Part shown: piece by piece, positions 22,976-32,569 of the stretch
How positions within the stretch are numbered: position 1 is the stretch's first letter
Layout of the letters: every line of letters begins with the position of its first letter
NCBI RefSeq assembly: GCF_009932555.1
Contig: NZ_BLJO01000006.1
Coordinates: 529,648-593,647, forward strand
Direction of reading: 5' to 3'
DNA: 64,000 nucleotides
From: Steroidobacter agaridevorans
Lineage (GTDB): Bacteria > Pseudomonadota > Gammaproteobacteria > Steroidobacterales > Steroidobacteraceae
The notes under the pieces: model-generated
Seen by the model: only the letters and a program-made list of their open reading frames with translations
Databases searched by the model: none
Told to the model about the DNA's origin: nothing
Position numbers and translations under genes: made by a program

Positions 22976-24261
22976 GCAGCAAGATTGGCTTCATGGCGAA
23001 GCTGATGGATAGCGTTGAGGTCGAATGGAAGGCGCTAGGAGAAGTGGGTAGTTTTATCAGGGGAAAACGCTTCGTAAAGACAGACATGGTTTCCGATGGA
23101 TTCCCATGTATCCACTACGGCGAGCTGTATACGCACTACGGGGTGTGGGCCAGCAAAGCAAAATCTTTTGTTGATAATGAATTGGCCTCAAAGCTACGCG
23201 TTGCCAATCACGGCGATGTGGTTATCGTCGCGGCAGGTGAAACCATAGAGGACATTGGCAACGGCACAGCCTGGTTGGGGAAAAGTGACGCCGTAATTCA
23301 CGATGCGTGCTTTTCGTATAAAAGCAAATTGGATCCCAAGTATGTATCTCATTTTCTCCGAACCAGTCTATTCAAGGGTCAGATAAAGAAAAGCATCTCG
23401 TCTGGAAAAATCTCTGCAATAAATGCAGATGGATTGAGCAAAGCAAAAATCCCGATCCCATACCCCGATGACCTGGAGAAATCGCTCGAGATTCAATCCG
23501 AAATCGTCCGCATCCTGGACGCCTTTAGCGCGCGTGCCGCCGAGCTTGCCGCCGAGCTCGCCGCCGAGATCACCGCCCGAAAAAAACAATACAAATACTA
23601 TCGGGACCAGCTATTGAGCTTTGAAGAACGGGAGGTTGAGTGGAAAGCGCTGGGAGAACTGGGCGAGTTCATTCGAGGAAGGCGCTTTACCAAGAATGAT
23701 TATGTCGGAGAGGGTATCAGCGCCATTCACTATGGTGAGATATACACCCGATACGGCGTTTGGACAGATCGAGCGTTTTCCCGCGTTCGAAGTGACATGG
23801 CTGACTCTTTGCGCTTTGCAGAACCTGGTGATGTGCTGATAACAGGTGTTGGCGAAACTGTTGAAGATGTCGGCAAGTCTGTCGCCTGGATTGGAAGTGA
23901 AAAAGTAGCCATTCACGATGACAGCTATGCTTTTCGCCACTCGATGAATCCAAAATTCATCTCCTATGCGATGCAAACGGCCTCATTCATTGACGAGAAG
24001 GCGAAACATGTGTCTCGCGGAAAGGTTAATAGACTGCTGATCAATGGCATTGCAAAGGTCAGAATACCAATCCCGTTTCCGGGCGACATTGAGAAATCGC
24101 TGGCCGAGCAATCCCGCATCGTCGCCATTCTGGATAAATTCGACACCCTGACCAACTCGATCAGCGAAGACTTGCCCCGCGAAATCGAGCTGCGCCAAAA
24201 GCAATACGAATATTATCGCGACCTGTTGTTCAACTTTCCCAGGCCAAAAGTGGCGGCCTGA
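22972..24261 (+). CDS. hsdS: Type I restriction specificity subunit HsdS with two similar recognition domains
   Basis: 429 residues. It determines the bipartite DNA target for HsdM and HsdR. Target-recognition domain 1 spans about 16-165 and domain 2 about 221-370, each followed by a conserved coiled-coil spacer. The two domains are clearly homologous: both start EVEWKALGE, then [32 protein letters not shown] and YGVW. This predicts related half-sites and a near-palindromic target. The central spacer contains [12 protein letters not shown] (189-200), equivalent to the TAEL repeats of EcoR124-type subunits. Base composition is lower in GC than the chromosomal flanks. Two bases separate it from prrC. 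Confidence 0.93.
   Translation: MSSKIGFMAKLMDSVEVEWKALGEVGSFIRGKRFVKTDMVSDGFPCIHYGELYTHYGVWASKAKSFVDNELASKLRVANHGDVVIVAAGETIEDIGNGTAWLGKSDAVIHDACFSYKSKLDPKYVSHFLRTSLFKGQIKKSISSGKISAINADGLSKAKIPIPYPDDLEKSLEIQSEIVRILDAFSARAAELAAELAAEITARKKQYKYYRDQLLSFEEREVEWKALGELGEFIRGRRFTKNDYVGEGISAIHYGEIYTRYGVWTDRAFSRVRSDMADSLRFAEPGDVLITGVGETVEDVGKSVAWIGSEKVAIHDDSYAFRHSMNPKFISYAMQTASFIDEKAKHVSRGKVNRLLINGIAKVRIPIPFPGDIEKSLAEQSRIVAILDKFDTLTNSISEDLPREIELRQKQYEYYRDLLFNFPRPKVAA
23536..23571 (+). repeat. Three 12-bp tandem repeats inside hsdS
   Basis: Three consecutive copies of GCCGCCGAGMTY: 23536-23547, 23548-23559 and 23560-23571, differing only in the last three bases. They encode AAEL, AAEL and AAEI in the central conserved region. 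In EcoR124I and EcoR124II two versus three TAEL repeats change the spacer of the target from six to seven bases, so copy number here could be a specificity switch. Confidence 0.85.
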
Positions 24262-24263
24262 CC

Positions 24264-25445
24264 ATGAGCAAGACGCTAGCGGAAATCGCTCAGCAACTCA
24301 GAAGCACCAACAAAAAAGTGCAATTGATCTATGCATTCAATGGCAATGGCAAAACGCGACTGTCGCGGGAATTCAAACGGCTGGTTGCGCCCAAGAGCAA
24401 CGGTGGCGAAGGGGATGCCGATGAAGATCGGCCCGAGTTGTCGCGCACCAGGATCCTATATTACAACGCGTTCACCGAAGATCTGTTCTACTGGGATAAC
24501 GATTTAGAGCTGGATGCAGAGCCCAAGTTGAGAATTCAGCCCAATTCGTTTACCGACTGGATACTGATAAATCAAGGCCAAGACCGCAACATCATCACGA
24601 ACTTCCAGCACTACACCAACGAGAAGCTCACGCCACGGTTCAACGAAGAATACAAACGCAGAGATAAGGACGGCAAAGAGATTGCGGTGAAGGCCTTCTC
24701 AGAGGTGACGTTTTCGCTTGAGAGCGGCGACGATGAACATTCGGGCAATCTGAAAATCTCCAAAGGCGAAGAAAGCAATTTCATCTGGAGCATTTTCTAC
24801 ACGCTGCTGGAACAGGTGATTGGCATCCTCAATATTTCAGAACCTGCTGAGCGTGAGACCGACGATTTCGATCGGCTGGAGTACGTGTTTATTGACGATC
24901 CAGTAAGCTCGCTGGATGAAAACCACCTGATCGAGCTAGCCGTCAATCTGGCGGGGCTGATCAAAAGCAGCCAATCCGACCTGAAGTTTGTCATCACAAC
25001 CCATAGCCCCTTGTTTTACAACGTGCTCTACAACGAGCTCAACTCCAGGGCCTGTTATCTTCTGGAGCGTTCTGAAGCTGGCTCCTTTGCCCTTGTGGAA
25101 AAGCATGGCGACTCCAACAAGAGTTTTTCGTATCACCTGTATTTGAAACAAACCCTTGAGCAGGCGATTGCCAACGACCAGGTGCAGAAATATCACTTTA
25201 CGCTGCTACGCAATTTATACGAGAAAACAGCCAGCTTCCTCGGATATCCGCGATGGTCGGAACTTTTACCCGATGACAAGCAGGCCTATTTGAACCGCAT
25301 CATCCAATTCACCAGCCACAGCACACTGTCCGATGAGACCGTCACCGAGCCGACGGTGCAAGAGAAGCAAACTGTAAAATTCTTGCTCAACAACCTGATT
25401 GACAAGTATGGCTATTGGCAGCAGCAGGAGGTGCAGGATGGTTGA
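24264..25445 (+). CDS. prrC: Anticodon nuclease PrrC
   Basis: 393 residues, against 396 for Escherichia coli PrrC, and located between hsdS and hsdR exactly as in the prr locus. The N-terminal ABC-like NTPase has Walker [10 protein letters not shown] (23-31) and the signature/Walker B region [15 protein letters not shown] (208-222). The C-terminal anticodon-nuclease triad is intact: R316 and E320 in LLRNLYE and H352 in FTSHS, with the same 4 and 36 residue spacings as R320, E324 and H356 in E. coli. D283 in [10 protein letters not shown] corresponds to D287, implicated in tRNA-Lys recognition. In the known system the nuclease is held silent by the restriction complex and released when a phage disables it, cutting tRNA-Lys at the anticodon. 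Overlaps hsdR by eight bases. Confidence 0.93.
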   Translation: MSKTLAEIAQQLRSTNKKVQLIYAFNGNGKTRLSREFKRLVAPKSNGGEGDADEDRPELSRTRILYYNAFTEDLFYWDNDLELDAEPKLRIQPNSFTDWILINQGQDRNIITNFQHYTNEKLTPRFNEEYKRRDKDGKEIAVKAFSEVTFSLESGDDEHSGNLKISKGEESNFIWSIFYTLLEQVIGILNISEPAERETDDFDRLEYVFIDDPVSSLDENHLIELAVNLAGLIKSSQSDLKFVITTHSPLFYNVLYNELNSRACYLLERSEAGSFALVEKHGDSNKSFSYHLYLKQTLEQAIANDQVQKYHFTLLRNLYEKTASFLGYPRWSELLPDDKQAYLNRIIQFTSHSTLSDETVTEPTVQEKQTVKFLLNNLIDKYGYWQQQEVQDG

Positions 25446-28400
25446 TGACATCAAACCCACCGCCGAGTCGAACAGCTTCATTGTACTCGACAAGTACACC
25501 AAGCAATGGCGGGCTGCCGATACCTATCAAAGCGAAGGCGATCTGGAACGTGAATTCATTCAGGACCTGGTCAATCAGGGTTATGAACATCCGACCGGTC
25601 TGAATACGCCCGAGGCCTTGCTGGCCAACGTGCGCGAGCAGTTGCAAGCCTTGAACAATGTCCAGTTCTCAGACGGCGAATGGTCGCGCCTCGTGGAAAC
25701 CTGGCTGGACAAGCCCAGCGAGGGCATCGTCGAAAAAACGCGCAAGATTCATGATGACCACATCCACGACTTCGTGTTTGACGATGGCCGCATCCAGAAC
25801 ATCTACTTGCTCGATAAAAGGAATCTTGCCCGCAACAAGGTGCAGGTAATAAGGCAATTTGAACAAACTGGCATCCACGCCAATCGCTACGATGTGACCG
25901 TGCTGGTGAATGGCCTGCCGCTGGTGCAGGTCGAGCTGAAGAAGCGCGGCGTGGCTATCCGTGAAGCTTTCAACCAGGTGCACCGCTACAGCAAGGAAAG
26001 CTTCAACGGCGATCAGTCGCTGTACAAGTACCTGCAGTTGTTCGTCATCTCCAACGGCACCGACACCCGTTACTTTGCCAACACGACGCAGCGTAACAAG
26101 AACAGTTTCGACTTCACCATGAACTGGGCGCAAGCCGATAACAGTTTGATCAAGGACCTGAAAGACTTTACCGCGACCTTTTTCCAGAAGCACACCCTGC
26201 TCAATGTGCTGCTGCATTACTCGGTATTTGATGTCAGCGATACCCTGCTGGTGATGCGCCCTTACCAGATTGCCGCCACCGAGCGCATCTTGTGGAGGAT
26301 CAAAAGCGCCTATCAAGCCAAGAACTGGAGCAACACGGAAAGCGGGGGTTACGTTTGGCACACCACCGGTTCCGGCAAAACCTTGACCAGCTTCAAAGCA
26401 GCGCGTTTGGCCACCGAACTGGAGTTCGTCGACAAAGTATTCTTTGTCGTGGATCGCAAGGATCTGGATTACCAGACCATGAAAGAGTACCAGCGCTTCT
26501 CACCCGAAAGCGTCAACGGATCGGACAGCACCGCCGGGCTCAGGCGCAACATCGACAAGGATGACAACAAGATCATCGTCACCACCATCCAGAAGCTCAA
26601 CAATCTGATGAAAAGTGCAAACGACTTGCCGATCTACAGCAAGCAAGTGGTTTTCATTTTTGACGAATGCCATCGCAGCCAGTTTGGCGAAGCACAGAAG
26701 AACTTGAAGAAAAGATTCAACCGGTTCTATCAGTTCGGCTTTACCGGCACACCGATTCTTCCGCAAAATGCCCTGGGGGCCGACACCACGGCCACCGTGT
26801 TCGGCCGACAGCTGCATTCCTATGTCATCACCGACGCCATCCGTGATGACAAGGTGCTCAAGTTCAAGGTGGACTACAACGATGTACGCCCACGGTTCAA
26901 GGCCATCGAAGGCGAACAGGACGAGCAAAAACTCAATGCGGCGGAAAACAAGCAGGCCTTGTTGCACCCTGACCGCATCCGCGAAGTTGCACACTACATC
27001 TTGAACAACTTCCGGCGGAAAACTCACCGCCTGCGGACGGGCGGCAAGGGCTTCAATGCCCTGTTTGCCGTGAGCAGTGTAGATGCCGCCAAGCTGTATT
27101 ACGAGGCGTTCAAAGCCCTGCAGAAAGACAGCGAAAAACCGCTAAAGATCGCCACCATTTTCTCGTTTGCCGCCAATGAAGAACAGGACGCGGTGGGCGA
27201 TATTGCGGATGAGAGCTTTGAAGTTTCCGCCCTGAACAGCAGCGCCAAAGAGTTCTTGAGCGCAGCCATAGCCGACTATAACGCGCTGTTCAAAACCAAC
27301 TTCGGCGTGGACAGCAAAGAGTTCGAGAACTACTACCGTGACCTGGCCCAGCGCGTCAGAAACCAGAATGTCGACTTGCTGATAGTAGTCGGCATGTTCC
27401 TGACCGGTTTTGATGCCCCCACGCTGAATACCTTGTTTGTCGACAAGAATCTGCGTTACCACGGTCTGATTCAGGCCTATTCTCGTACCAACCGCATTCA
27501 TGACGCCACCAAGACCTTTGGCAATATCGTCACCTTCCGCGACCTGGAGAAGGCGACAGTCGAAGCCATCATCCTGTTTGGTGACAAGAACACCAGGAAC
27601 GTGGTGCTGGAAAAGAGCTACAAGGAATACATGGAAGGCTTCACCGACGTGCTCACCGGTGAAGCGCGACGCGGGTTCATGGATGTGGTGAGGGAATTGG
27701 AGCAGCGTTTTCCAGATCCCGCGGAAATCGTCAGAGAGTCCGACAAAAAGGCGTTTGCCAAGTTGTTCGGCGAATATTTGCGCGTGGAGAACGTGCTGCA
27801 GAATTACGACGAATTCGCCAGCCTGAAAGCCTTGCAGGACATCGACCTGAGCGATCCTCAGGCCCTCGATGCCTTCAAGGCGCACCACTATTTGAGCGAC
27901 GATGATCTGGCAACACTGCAGGCCATCAGGATTCCCTCCGAGCGAAAGATTCAGGATTACCGTTCAGCCTATAACGACATCCGGGATTGGTTGCGCCGTC
28001 AAAAAGAAGGCAACGACAATGACCAGTCCACCATCGACTGGGATGACGTGGTGTTCGAGGTGGACCTGCTCAAGTCGCTGGAAATCAATCTTGATTACAT
28101 CCTGGAATTGATTTTCGAAAAAAACAAAAAAATAAAGGAAAAAGCTGCCCTGGTTGAAGATGTGCGCCGGGCGATTCGTTCCAGCCTCGGCAACCGCGCC
28201 AAAGAAGGCTTGCTGGTCGATTTCATCAACCAAACCGAACTGGATCGGCTTCGCGACAAGGCCAGCGTGATCGATGCCTTCTTCGCCTTTGCTCAAGCGG
28301 AACAACAGCGTGAGGCGCTGGAGCTCATCGATGCCGAGCACTTGAATCCCGAGGCGGCTAAGCGTTACATCACCACCTCGCTAAAACGGGAGTTCGCCAG

Positions 28401-28542
28401 CGATAATGGCACCGAGCTCAATGGCATTCTGCCCAAAATGAGCCCGCTGAATCCGCAGTACCTCACGAAAAAGCAAGGCGTTTTCCAGAAAATCGCTGCT
28501 TTCGTCGAAAAGTTCAAAGGCGTAGGTGGGCAGATCCAATGA
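25438..28542 (+). CDS. hsdR: Type I restriction enzyme endonuclease/translocase subunit HsdR (PrrD-like)
   Basis: 1034 residues from ATG 25438, preceded by GGAGGTGCAGG within the prrC end. It drives ATP-dependent DNA translocation and cuts unmodified DNA. The PD-(D/E)xK nuclease domain shows D152 and the ELK pair E166/K168. The helicase domain has Walker A TTGSGKT (about 309-315) and DECH (409-412), then motif VI around QAYSRTNR. The C-terminal region (about 800-1030) is the HsdM-binding helical part. It overlaps prrC by eight bases, so all four subunits are translationally linked. No frameshift or truncation is evident. Confidence 0.95.
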   Translation: MVDDIKPTAESNSFIVLDKYTKQWRAADTYQSEGDLEREFIQDLVNQGYEHPTGLNTPEALLANVREQLQALNNVQFSDGEWSRLVETWLDKPSEGIVEKTRKIHDDHIHDFVFDDGRIQNIYLLDKRNLARNKVQVIRQFEQTGIHANRYDVTVLVNGLPLVQVELKKRGVAIREAFNQVHRYSKESFNGDQSLYKYLQLFVISNGTDTRYFANTTQRNKNSFDFTMNWAQADNSLIKDLKDFTATFFQKHTLLNVLLHYSVFDVSDTLLVMRPYQIAATERILWRIKSAYQAKNWSNTESGGYVWHTTGSGKTLTSFKAARLATELEFVDKVFFVVDRKDLDYQTMKEYQRFSPESVNGSDSTAGLRRNIDKDDNKIIVTTIQKLNNLMKSANDLPIYSKQVVFIFDECHRSQFGEAQKNLKKRFNRFYQFGFTGTPILPQNALGADTTATVFGRQLHSYVITDAIRDDKVLKFKVDYNDVRPRFKAIEGEQDEQKLNAAENKQALLHPDRIREVAHYILNNFRRKTHRLRTGGKGFNALFAVSSVDAAKLYYEAFKALQKDSEKPLKIATIFSFAANEEQDAVGDIADESFEVSALNSSAKEFLSAAIADYNALFKTNFGVDSKEFENYYRDLAQRVRNQNVDLLIVVGMFLTGFDAPTLNTLFVDKNLRYHGLIQAYSRTNRIHDATKTFGNIVTFRDLEKATVEAIILFGDKNTRNVVLEKSYKEYMEGFTDVLTGEARRGFMDVVRELEQRFPDPAEIVRESDKKAFAKLFGEYLRVENVLQNYDEFASLKALQDIDLSDPQALDAFKAHHYLSDDDLATLQAIRIPSERKIQDYRSAYNDIRDWLRRQKEGNDNDQSTIDWDDVVFEVDLLKSLEINLDYILELIFEKNKKIKEKAALVEDVRRAIRSSLGNRAKEGLLVDFINQTELDRLRDKASVIDAFFAFAQAEQQREALELIDAEHLNPEAAKRYITTSLKREFASDNGTELNGILPKMSPLNPQYLTKKQGVFQKIAAFVEKFKGVGGQIQ

Positions 28543-28710
28543 CAGGACATGCATCATCGAAGGCGGCATTCTCCAGTTTGAATCGGTCGAAACCGATGCC
28601 AAACATCTATGCATCGAGCATCCGGTCGGTAGGCCCAAGTTGGTGTCGCAGCTCTGGGTGCGTAGCCTAGAACGTATCGCTGAATCATTCGCTTGCGCGT
28701 AAAAGTCACG
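28543..28710 (+). other. Island right-end non-coding stretch with a possible gene remnant
   Basis: 168 bases between hsdR and the right repeat. A codon-like frame, out of phase with hsdR, is open from 28553 to a TAA at 28700-28702 and contains segments such as GGILQFESVETD and HPVGRPKLVSQLW. It has no start codon with a ribosome site and I do not recognise it; it may be the tail of a deleted gene. Confidence 0.3.
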
Positions 28711-28728
28711 TTCTGCATCGGAAAGTAG
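28711..28728 (+). repeat. attR-like repeat
   Basis: TTCTGCATCGGAAAGTAG repeats the end of mnmE (20041-20058) with differences at positions 12, 15 and 18 only, in direct orientation. It would mark the right junction of the island and lies 14 bases before the next gene. Confidence 0.72.
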
Positions 28729-28741
28729 CTCGGGCGGCCAT

Positions 28742-29122
28742 ATGCTCGGCCATCGCTCCTCCATCCCCGCCCCCATCGCCAGCGCACTTCGCGAAGTCTT
28801 CGGCGAATCTGTAGATCACGTTCGCGTCATCGAAAATTCCTTGTACGCACGCATGCACCTCGGTGCACGCGCGACGACAAGACGCGGTCGAATCTTGCTT
28901 CGCGGATCAGCGAAAGATTTCTGGAACGATCCCGAGCTGATCCTGCACGAGTACTTCCATGTGCTGCGACAGTGGCAGACCCGGCGGCTCACGATCTGGA
29001 GATATCTGCAGGAGTCAGCCAGAAACGGTTACTGGCATAACTGTTACGAAATCGAAGCGAGAGCGTTTGCGGCGGCGCACTTGCGTGCGCTGAACTTGCG
29101 ATTGCAAAAGTGGCAGGAATGA
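28742..29122 (+). CDS. Small zincin-like protein with HExxH motif
   Basis: 126 residues, no signal peptide. [13 protein letters not shown] carries an HExxH (H69, E70, H73) typical of metallopeptidase-fold proteins, and the downstream [11 protein letters not shown] offers acidic residues (E103, E105) as a third metal ligand, resembling minimal DUF4157-type domains. It is encoded immediately outside the right att repeat. The ribosome site is weak and any original promoter would have been displaced by the island. Actual proteolytic activity is unproven. Confidence 0.6.
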   Translation: MLGHRSSIPAPIASALREVFGESVDHVRVIENSLYARMHLGARATTRRGRILLRGSAKDFWNDPELILHEYFHVLRQWQTRRLTIWRYLQESARNGYWHNCYEIEARAFAAAHLRALNLRLQKWQE

Positions 29123-29180
29123 GCGGAGGATTGCGTTAGTTACCTTCGACCGGCACTGAAGTTCGGAGATGGAGGTTACG

Positions 29181-30266
29181 ATGCAATCGTTCAGAACAAT
29201 TCCTACGCGCGCCCTTCTGGCAGGCGCCCTCGCCGCGATTCTGAGCAATGCGGCGCAGGCCGACGTAATCATCACCGAGCGCATGAGTATCAGCGGCGCC
29301 GGGATGATGAAGATGGCCAACATGAACGGCACGACGACCACGTCGATCTCGGGCCAGCGAGCTCGCACCGACAGCAACTTGCAGTTCGAATCCGGCCTGA
29401 TGCGAACCTTCGCGCGCGGTATCGGCGACTCCACCGAGATCGTTCGGTTGGATCAGGACAAGATGTATTCGGTCAACGACAAGCAGAAGACCTATACCGA
29501 AACCACCTTCGCCGAGACCCGAGCTCAGATGGAGAAAGTCTCGCAGCAGATGCAGGAGGCGCAGGCGGCGCAGCAACGCGGAACCTCGGGGGTCGATGAC
29601 TCACAGTGCGAATGGTCCGAACCGAAGGGTGAGGTCATCCGCTCTGGCGAGAAAGCCGCCATCGCTGGCTATCAAGCCGAGCGAGTAACGGTCACCGCGA
29701 CGCAATCGTGCAAGGACAAGAAGACGGGGCAGGTTTGCGATTTCGGCCTGGTGCTCGATCAGTGGGTCGCGCCCGATTTCAAGGCGTCCGAAGAAGCGCA
29801 AGCGTATCAGCTGGCCTTCGCACAGAAGATGGGCCTGGCGACTTCGGGTTCGCGTGATTTCGCCGAGCGCGCCGAGTCCATGTTCGGGCGCTACCAAGGC
29901 CTGTGGGGCGAAGTCTCGAACAAGATGCGCGATGTGAAAGGCTACCCGGTCAAGTTGAGTTTCGGTCTGGGCGTGGGCGGCCCGCAGTGCCAAAGCACTC
30001 AGGAGATGCAAGCCGGCGGTCAACAGCCAAGCACGGCTTCGCCGGCGAGTCTTGGCGAGGCACTGGGCGGCGCGTTTGGCGGAATGTTCGGAAAGAAGAA
30101 GGCCGCGCCCGCACCCGAAGCGGCAGCGCCACCCGCGCAACTGCCGGGCGGCCTCTTCTCTTTGATGGGAATGAGCACCGAGCTCGTGTCCGTCAGCACG
30201 GACAAGGTGGATCCGCAGTCCTTCGAGCCGCCGGCGGGCTACAAGAAAGTCGCCGCCGGCCAATAA
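29181..30266 (+). CDS. Secreted protein of unknown function (DUF4412-like)
   Basis: 361 residues from ATG 29181, chosen because GGAGG lies six bases upstream. The N-terminus MQSFRTIPTRALLAGALAAILSNAAQA is a clear signal peptide, so it is periplasmic or exported. The sequence GDSTEIVRLDQDKMYSVNDKQKTYTE resembles DUF4412-type proteins. A Gln-rich helix (about 115-140) follows, with one CKDKKTGQVC cysteine pair, and the C-terminus is Gly/Ala-rich. It ends only ten bases from the converging cytochrome gene. Confidence 0.6.
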   Translation: MQSFRTIPTRALLAGALAAILSNAAQADVIITERMSISGAGMMKMANMNGTTTTSISGQRARTDSNLQFESGLMRTFARGIGDSTEIVRLDQDKMYSVNDKQKTYTETTFAETRAQMEKVSQQMQEAQAAQQRGTSGVDDSQCEWSEPKGEVIRSGEKAAIAGYQAERVTVTATQSCKDKKTGQVCDFGLVLDQWVAPDFKASEEAQAYQLAFAQKMGLATSGSRDFAERAESMFGRYQGLWGEVSNKMRDVKGYPVKLSFGLGVGGPQCQSTQEMQAGGQQPSTASPASLGEALGGAFGGMFGKKKAAPAPEAAAPPAQLPGGLFSLMGMSTELVSVSTDKVDPQSFEPPAGYKKVAAGQ

Positions 30267-30276
30267 CGGACGCCGA

Positions 30277-31182
30277 TCAGCGAGTGCCGGACGCCTTGGG
30301 CTGCAGGGTCTTCAAGAACCCGAACAGCGCATCGAGTTCGGCATCGCTCATCGCTCGCAGACTTTCGAAAGGCATCACGCCGATGCTGCTGCCATCCGCG
30401 CGTTTGCCTGTCCGCATCATCTCGCGGAACTGTTCGAGAGAAGCGTAACGAGTCGTCATCGCGCTGTCCGGCGAGGCAGTGAGATTCGCCGCCGCAGGCC
30501 AGGTGGGCGGAGCCCCCGGAATCGGGCCGCCGGCAAAGCCCTGGCCATGACAGCCGATGCAAGTCTTCGAGATGTACTCGCCCTGCGCGTGCTGATCGTC
30601 CGGCACCCGCTTCGGCGCGGCTTTGGTGTGATCGATCTTCTCCGACGAATCCTGGGCGATGCCGGCGACATATAACGCTTTGACCAGCAGCGGGATGCGC
30701 ATCTCCGCCTTGCGCTCGGCCGACGGCGGCATCGAGCGAATGTAGCTGACCAGCGCCGCCACATCCTCGTCGGCCATCTGAGCGTAATCCTCGCTCGGCA
30801 TGACGAATATCGGCGTGCGGTCGGGCGTCAAGCCGTGTCGGAGGAGTGCGACCCAATCGGTATCGGTGTAATCCGCGGCCGCCCCGCCGCCGCCGCGAGT
30901 GATGTTCGGCGAGGAAATATACAAACCGGTGCTCGGATCGTCGATCACCGTCTTGCCTTCGCCGCGAGTGCCGTGACATTCCGTGCAGCCACGCGTCTGG
31001 AAGAGATATTCACCGCGCTCCAGGTTGGGATTGAGGGAAGCGAAGTTCACCGATGCAATCGGCACGTCGACCACCCGATTCATCTTGCGTTCGCTGAGCA
31101 CCACTGCTGCGCCGGCCACAATAGCGGCACCGGCCGCCAGCAGCGCCAACGAGCCCCCGACAATTTTGATGAGCTTGTTCAT
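30277..31182 (-). CDS. Membrane-anchored dihaem cytochrome c
   Basis: 301 residues. An uncleaved signal anchor (about 5-30) is followed by two c-type haem sites: CTECH (66-70) and CIGCH (208-212). Methionines in FVMPSEDYAQM and GVMPFESLRAM are the likely sixth ligands. It resembles cytochrome subunits of alcohol or aldehyde dehydrogenases and would carry electrons in the periplasm, but no dehydrogenase gene is adjacent, so its partner is unknown. Confidence 0.85.
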   Translation of the reverse strand: MNKLIKIVGGSLALLAAGAAIVAGAAVVLSERKMNRVVDVPIASVNFASLNPNLERGEYLFQTRGCTECHGTRGEGKTVIDDPSTGLYISSPNITRGGGGAAADYTDTDWVALLRHGLTPDRTPIFVMPSEDYAQMADEDVAALVSYIRSMPPSAERKAEMRIPLLVKALYVAGIAQDSSEKIDHTKAAPKRVPDDQHAQGEYISKTCIGCHGQGFAGGPIPGAPPTWPAAANLTASPDSAMTTRYASLEQFREMMRTGKRADGSSIGVMPFESLRAMSDAELDALFGFLKTLQPKASGTR

Positions 31183-31405
31183 GGCGGCGTATTCTGCATA
31201 TCGAAGGCTGGATTACAGCGTACCAACGGGCAGCGGGCACCGGCCCTGAAGAGCCATGCCCGGTGCTCACTTTCGCCAGGGGCGGGCTACACTTCCGGCA
31301 GCTGACATGGCCAAGCATCAGTCCAAAAAATTGCACAGCAAGAGGCGGGAATCTTCCGAGCCGGCCGCACGCAAAACTGCGACCCAGGCAAAGAGGAGAA
31401 CCGCC

Positions 31406-32476
31406 ATGTCGAATGCCAAAGACGAGGAGTTGTGGAGCGCCGTGCAGGGCCGTGACGCCAGCCGCGACGGTGAGTTTTTCTATGGCGTCATGACCACCGG
31501 CGTGTATTGCCGGCCCTCGTGCAATTCGCGCCGGCCATTGCGCAAGAACGTTCGTTTCTTTACGACCCCCGAAGAAGCGGAGCGCGCTGGGTTGCGACCC
31601 TGCAAGCGTTGTCGCCCGACCGGCGCGTCGGCAAATGTGCTGAATCAAGTGGTGCACGAGTTGGCCCGGCAAATCGACGCCGCGCCGGACAGCAAGCTCA
31701 GCCTGGAGCAACTCGCCAAGCGTTCCGGCTACAGCCCGTTCCATCTGCAGCGGAGCTTCAAGGCCATCATGGGCAGCAGCCCGAAGGAATATCAGACGGC
31801 CGCGCGCGTTCGCATGCTCAAGAAGGAGCTCCGCAACGAAGCGCCCGTCGCCGATGCGATCTATCAAGCCGGCTTCGGTTCCGGCAGCCGCGTCTACGAG
31901 AAGGCGGATGGCCAGCTCGGCATGACGCCGAGTGAATATCGCAGCGGTGGCAAAGGGCTGACCATCTCCTATGCCAGCGGCCAGACGCCGCTGGGCTTGA
32001 TGATGATCGGCGCCACCGATCGCGGCATTTGTTTCCTGCAGTTTGGCGATAGCGATCAGGCTCTGCTCGACGATTTGCGGCTGCAATTCGCCGCCGCTAC
32101 CGTGCAGCCGATGCCGGACAGCTCGCGCACCGAGTTCGAGTCATGGATGGGCGCGCTCAATCGGCACCTCCGAGGCCTCGAGCCGCGATTGGACCTGCCG
32201 CTGGACGTGCGAGGGACGGCGTTCCAACTGATCGTGTGGCGCTACTTGCAGAAGGTGCCGTATGGCGAAGTCCGGTCATATGCGGAAGTCGCGGCGGCTA
32301 TCGGCAAACCCAGCGCGGCGCGAGCGGTTGCGAAGGCGTGCGCCACCAATTCAGTGGCGCTGTTGATTCCGTGTCATCGCGTCGTGCGCGGGACGGGCGA
32401 GCTGGGCGGTTATCGCTGGGGCATGCAGCGCAAGCGGGTGTTGCTCGATACCGAACGTGCGGCGAGCAAGCGGTGA
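31406..32476 (+). CDS. ada: Ada: methylphosphotriester/O6-methylguanine-DNA methyltransferase and regulator
   Basis: 356 residues from ATG 31406, which has GAGGAG at the right distance and gives the E. coli Ada length (354). Upstream in-frame ATGs are less well placed. Domain 1 (about 5-75) has the zinc cysteines C35-x3-C39 and C66-x2-C69, the first of which accepts methyl from phosphotriesters. An AraC-type helix-turn-helix follows (about 80-180). The C-terminal methyltransferase has C323 in IPCHRVV as the O6-methylguanine acceptor. It repairs alkylation damage by self-methylation and then activates its own regulon. Confidence is high. Confidence 0.95.
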   Translation: MSNAKDEELWSAVQGRDASRDGEFFYGVMTTGVYCRPSCNSRRPLRKNVRFFTTPEEAERAGLRPCKRCRPTGASANVLNQVVHELARQIDAAPDSKLSLEQLAKRSGYSPFHLQRSFKAIMGSSPKEYQTAARVRMLKKELRNEAPVADAIYQAGFGSGSRVYEKADGQLGMTPSEYRSGGKGLTISYASGQTPLGLMMIGATDRGICFLQFGDSDQALLDDLRLQFAAATVQPMPDSSRTEFESWMGALNRHLRGLEPRLDLPLDVRGTAFQLIVWRYLQKVPYGEVRSYAEVAAAIGKPSAARAVAKACATNSVALLIPCHRVVRGTGELGGYRWGMQRKRVLLDTERAASKR

Positions 32477-32569
32477 GCGGCAGTTCACATCTTCGGGCCC
32501 CATCCTTGCGCACTCGCCTCTCGTGCTGATAATGAGCGCGCATGCGACGAGCATGCTGCGGGAGGCGGT

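Larger units (their letters stand above)
20059..28728 (+). mobile_element. Defence island fic-hsdM-hsdS-prrC-hsdR inserted at mnmE
   Basis: About 8.7 kb flanked by imperfect direct repeats (20041-20058 and 28711-28728) that copy the end of mnmE. All five genes point the same way. Base composition is visibly less GC-rich than the flanks, most clearly in hsdS and prrC. The cargo is a type I restriction-modification system with an anticodon nuclease and an upstream Fic protein. No integrase, excisionase or transfer gene is visible, so the element is either a relic, mobilised in trans, or trimmed. The boundaries rest on the repeats and on the shared target with SGI1-type islands. Confidence 0.7.

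Noticed and set aside
24264-25445. RloC or a generic AAA ATPase instead of PrrC
   Set aside because: RloC proteins are about twice as long with a coiled coil and zinc hook; this protein has PrrC length, PrrC context and all three PrrC nuclease residues.
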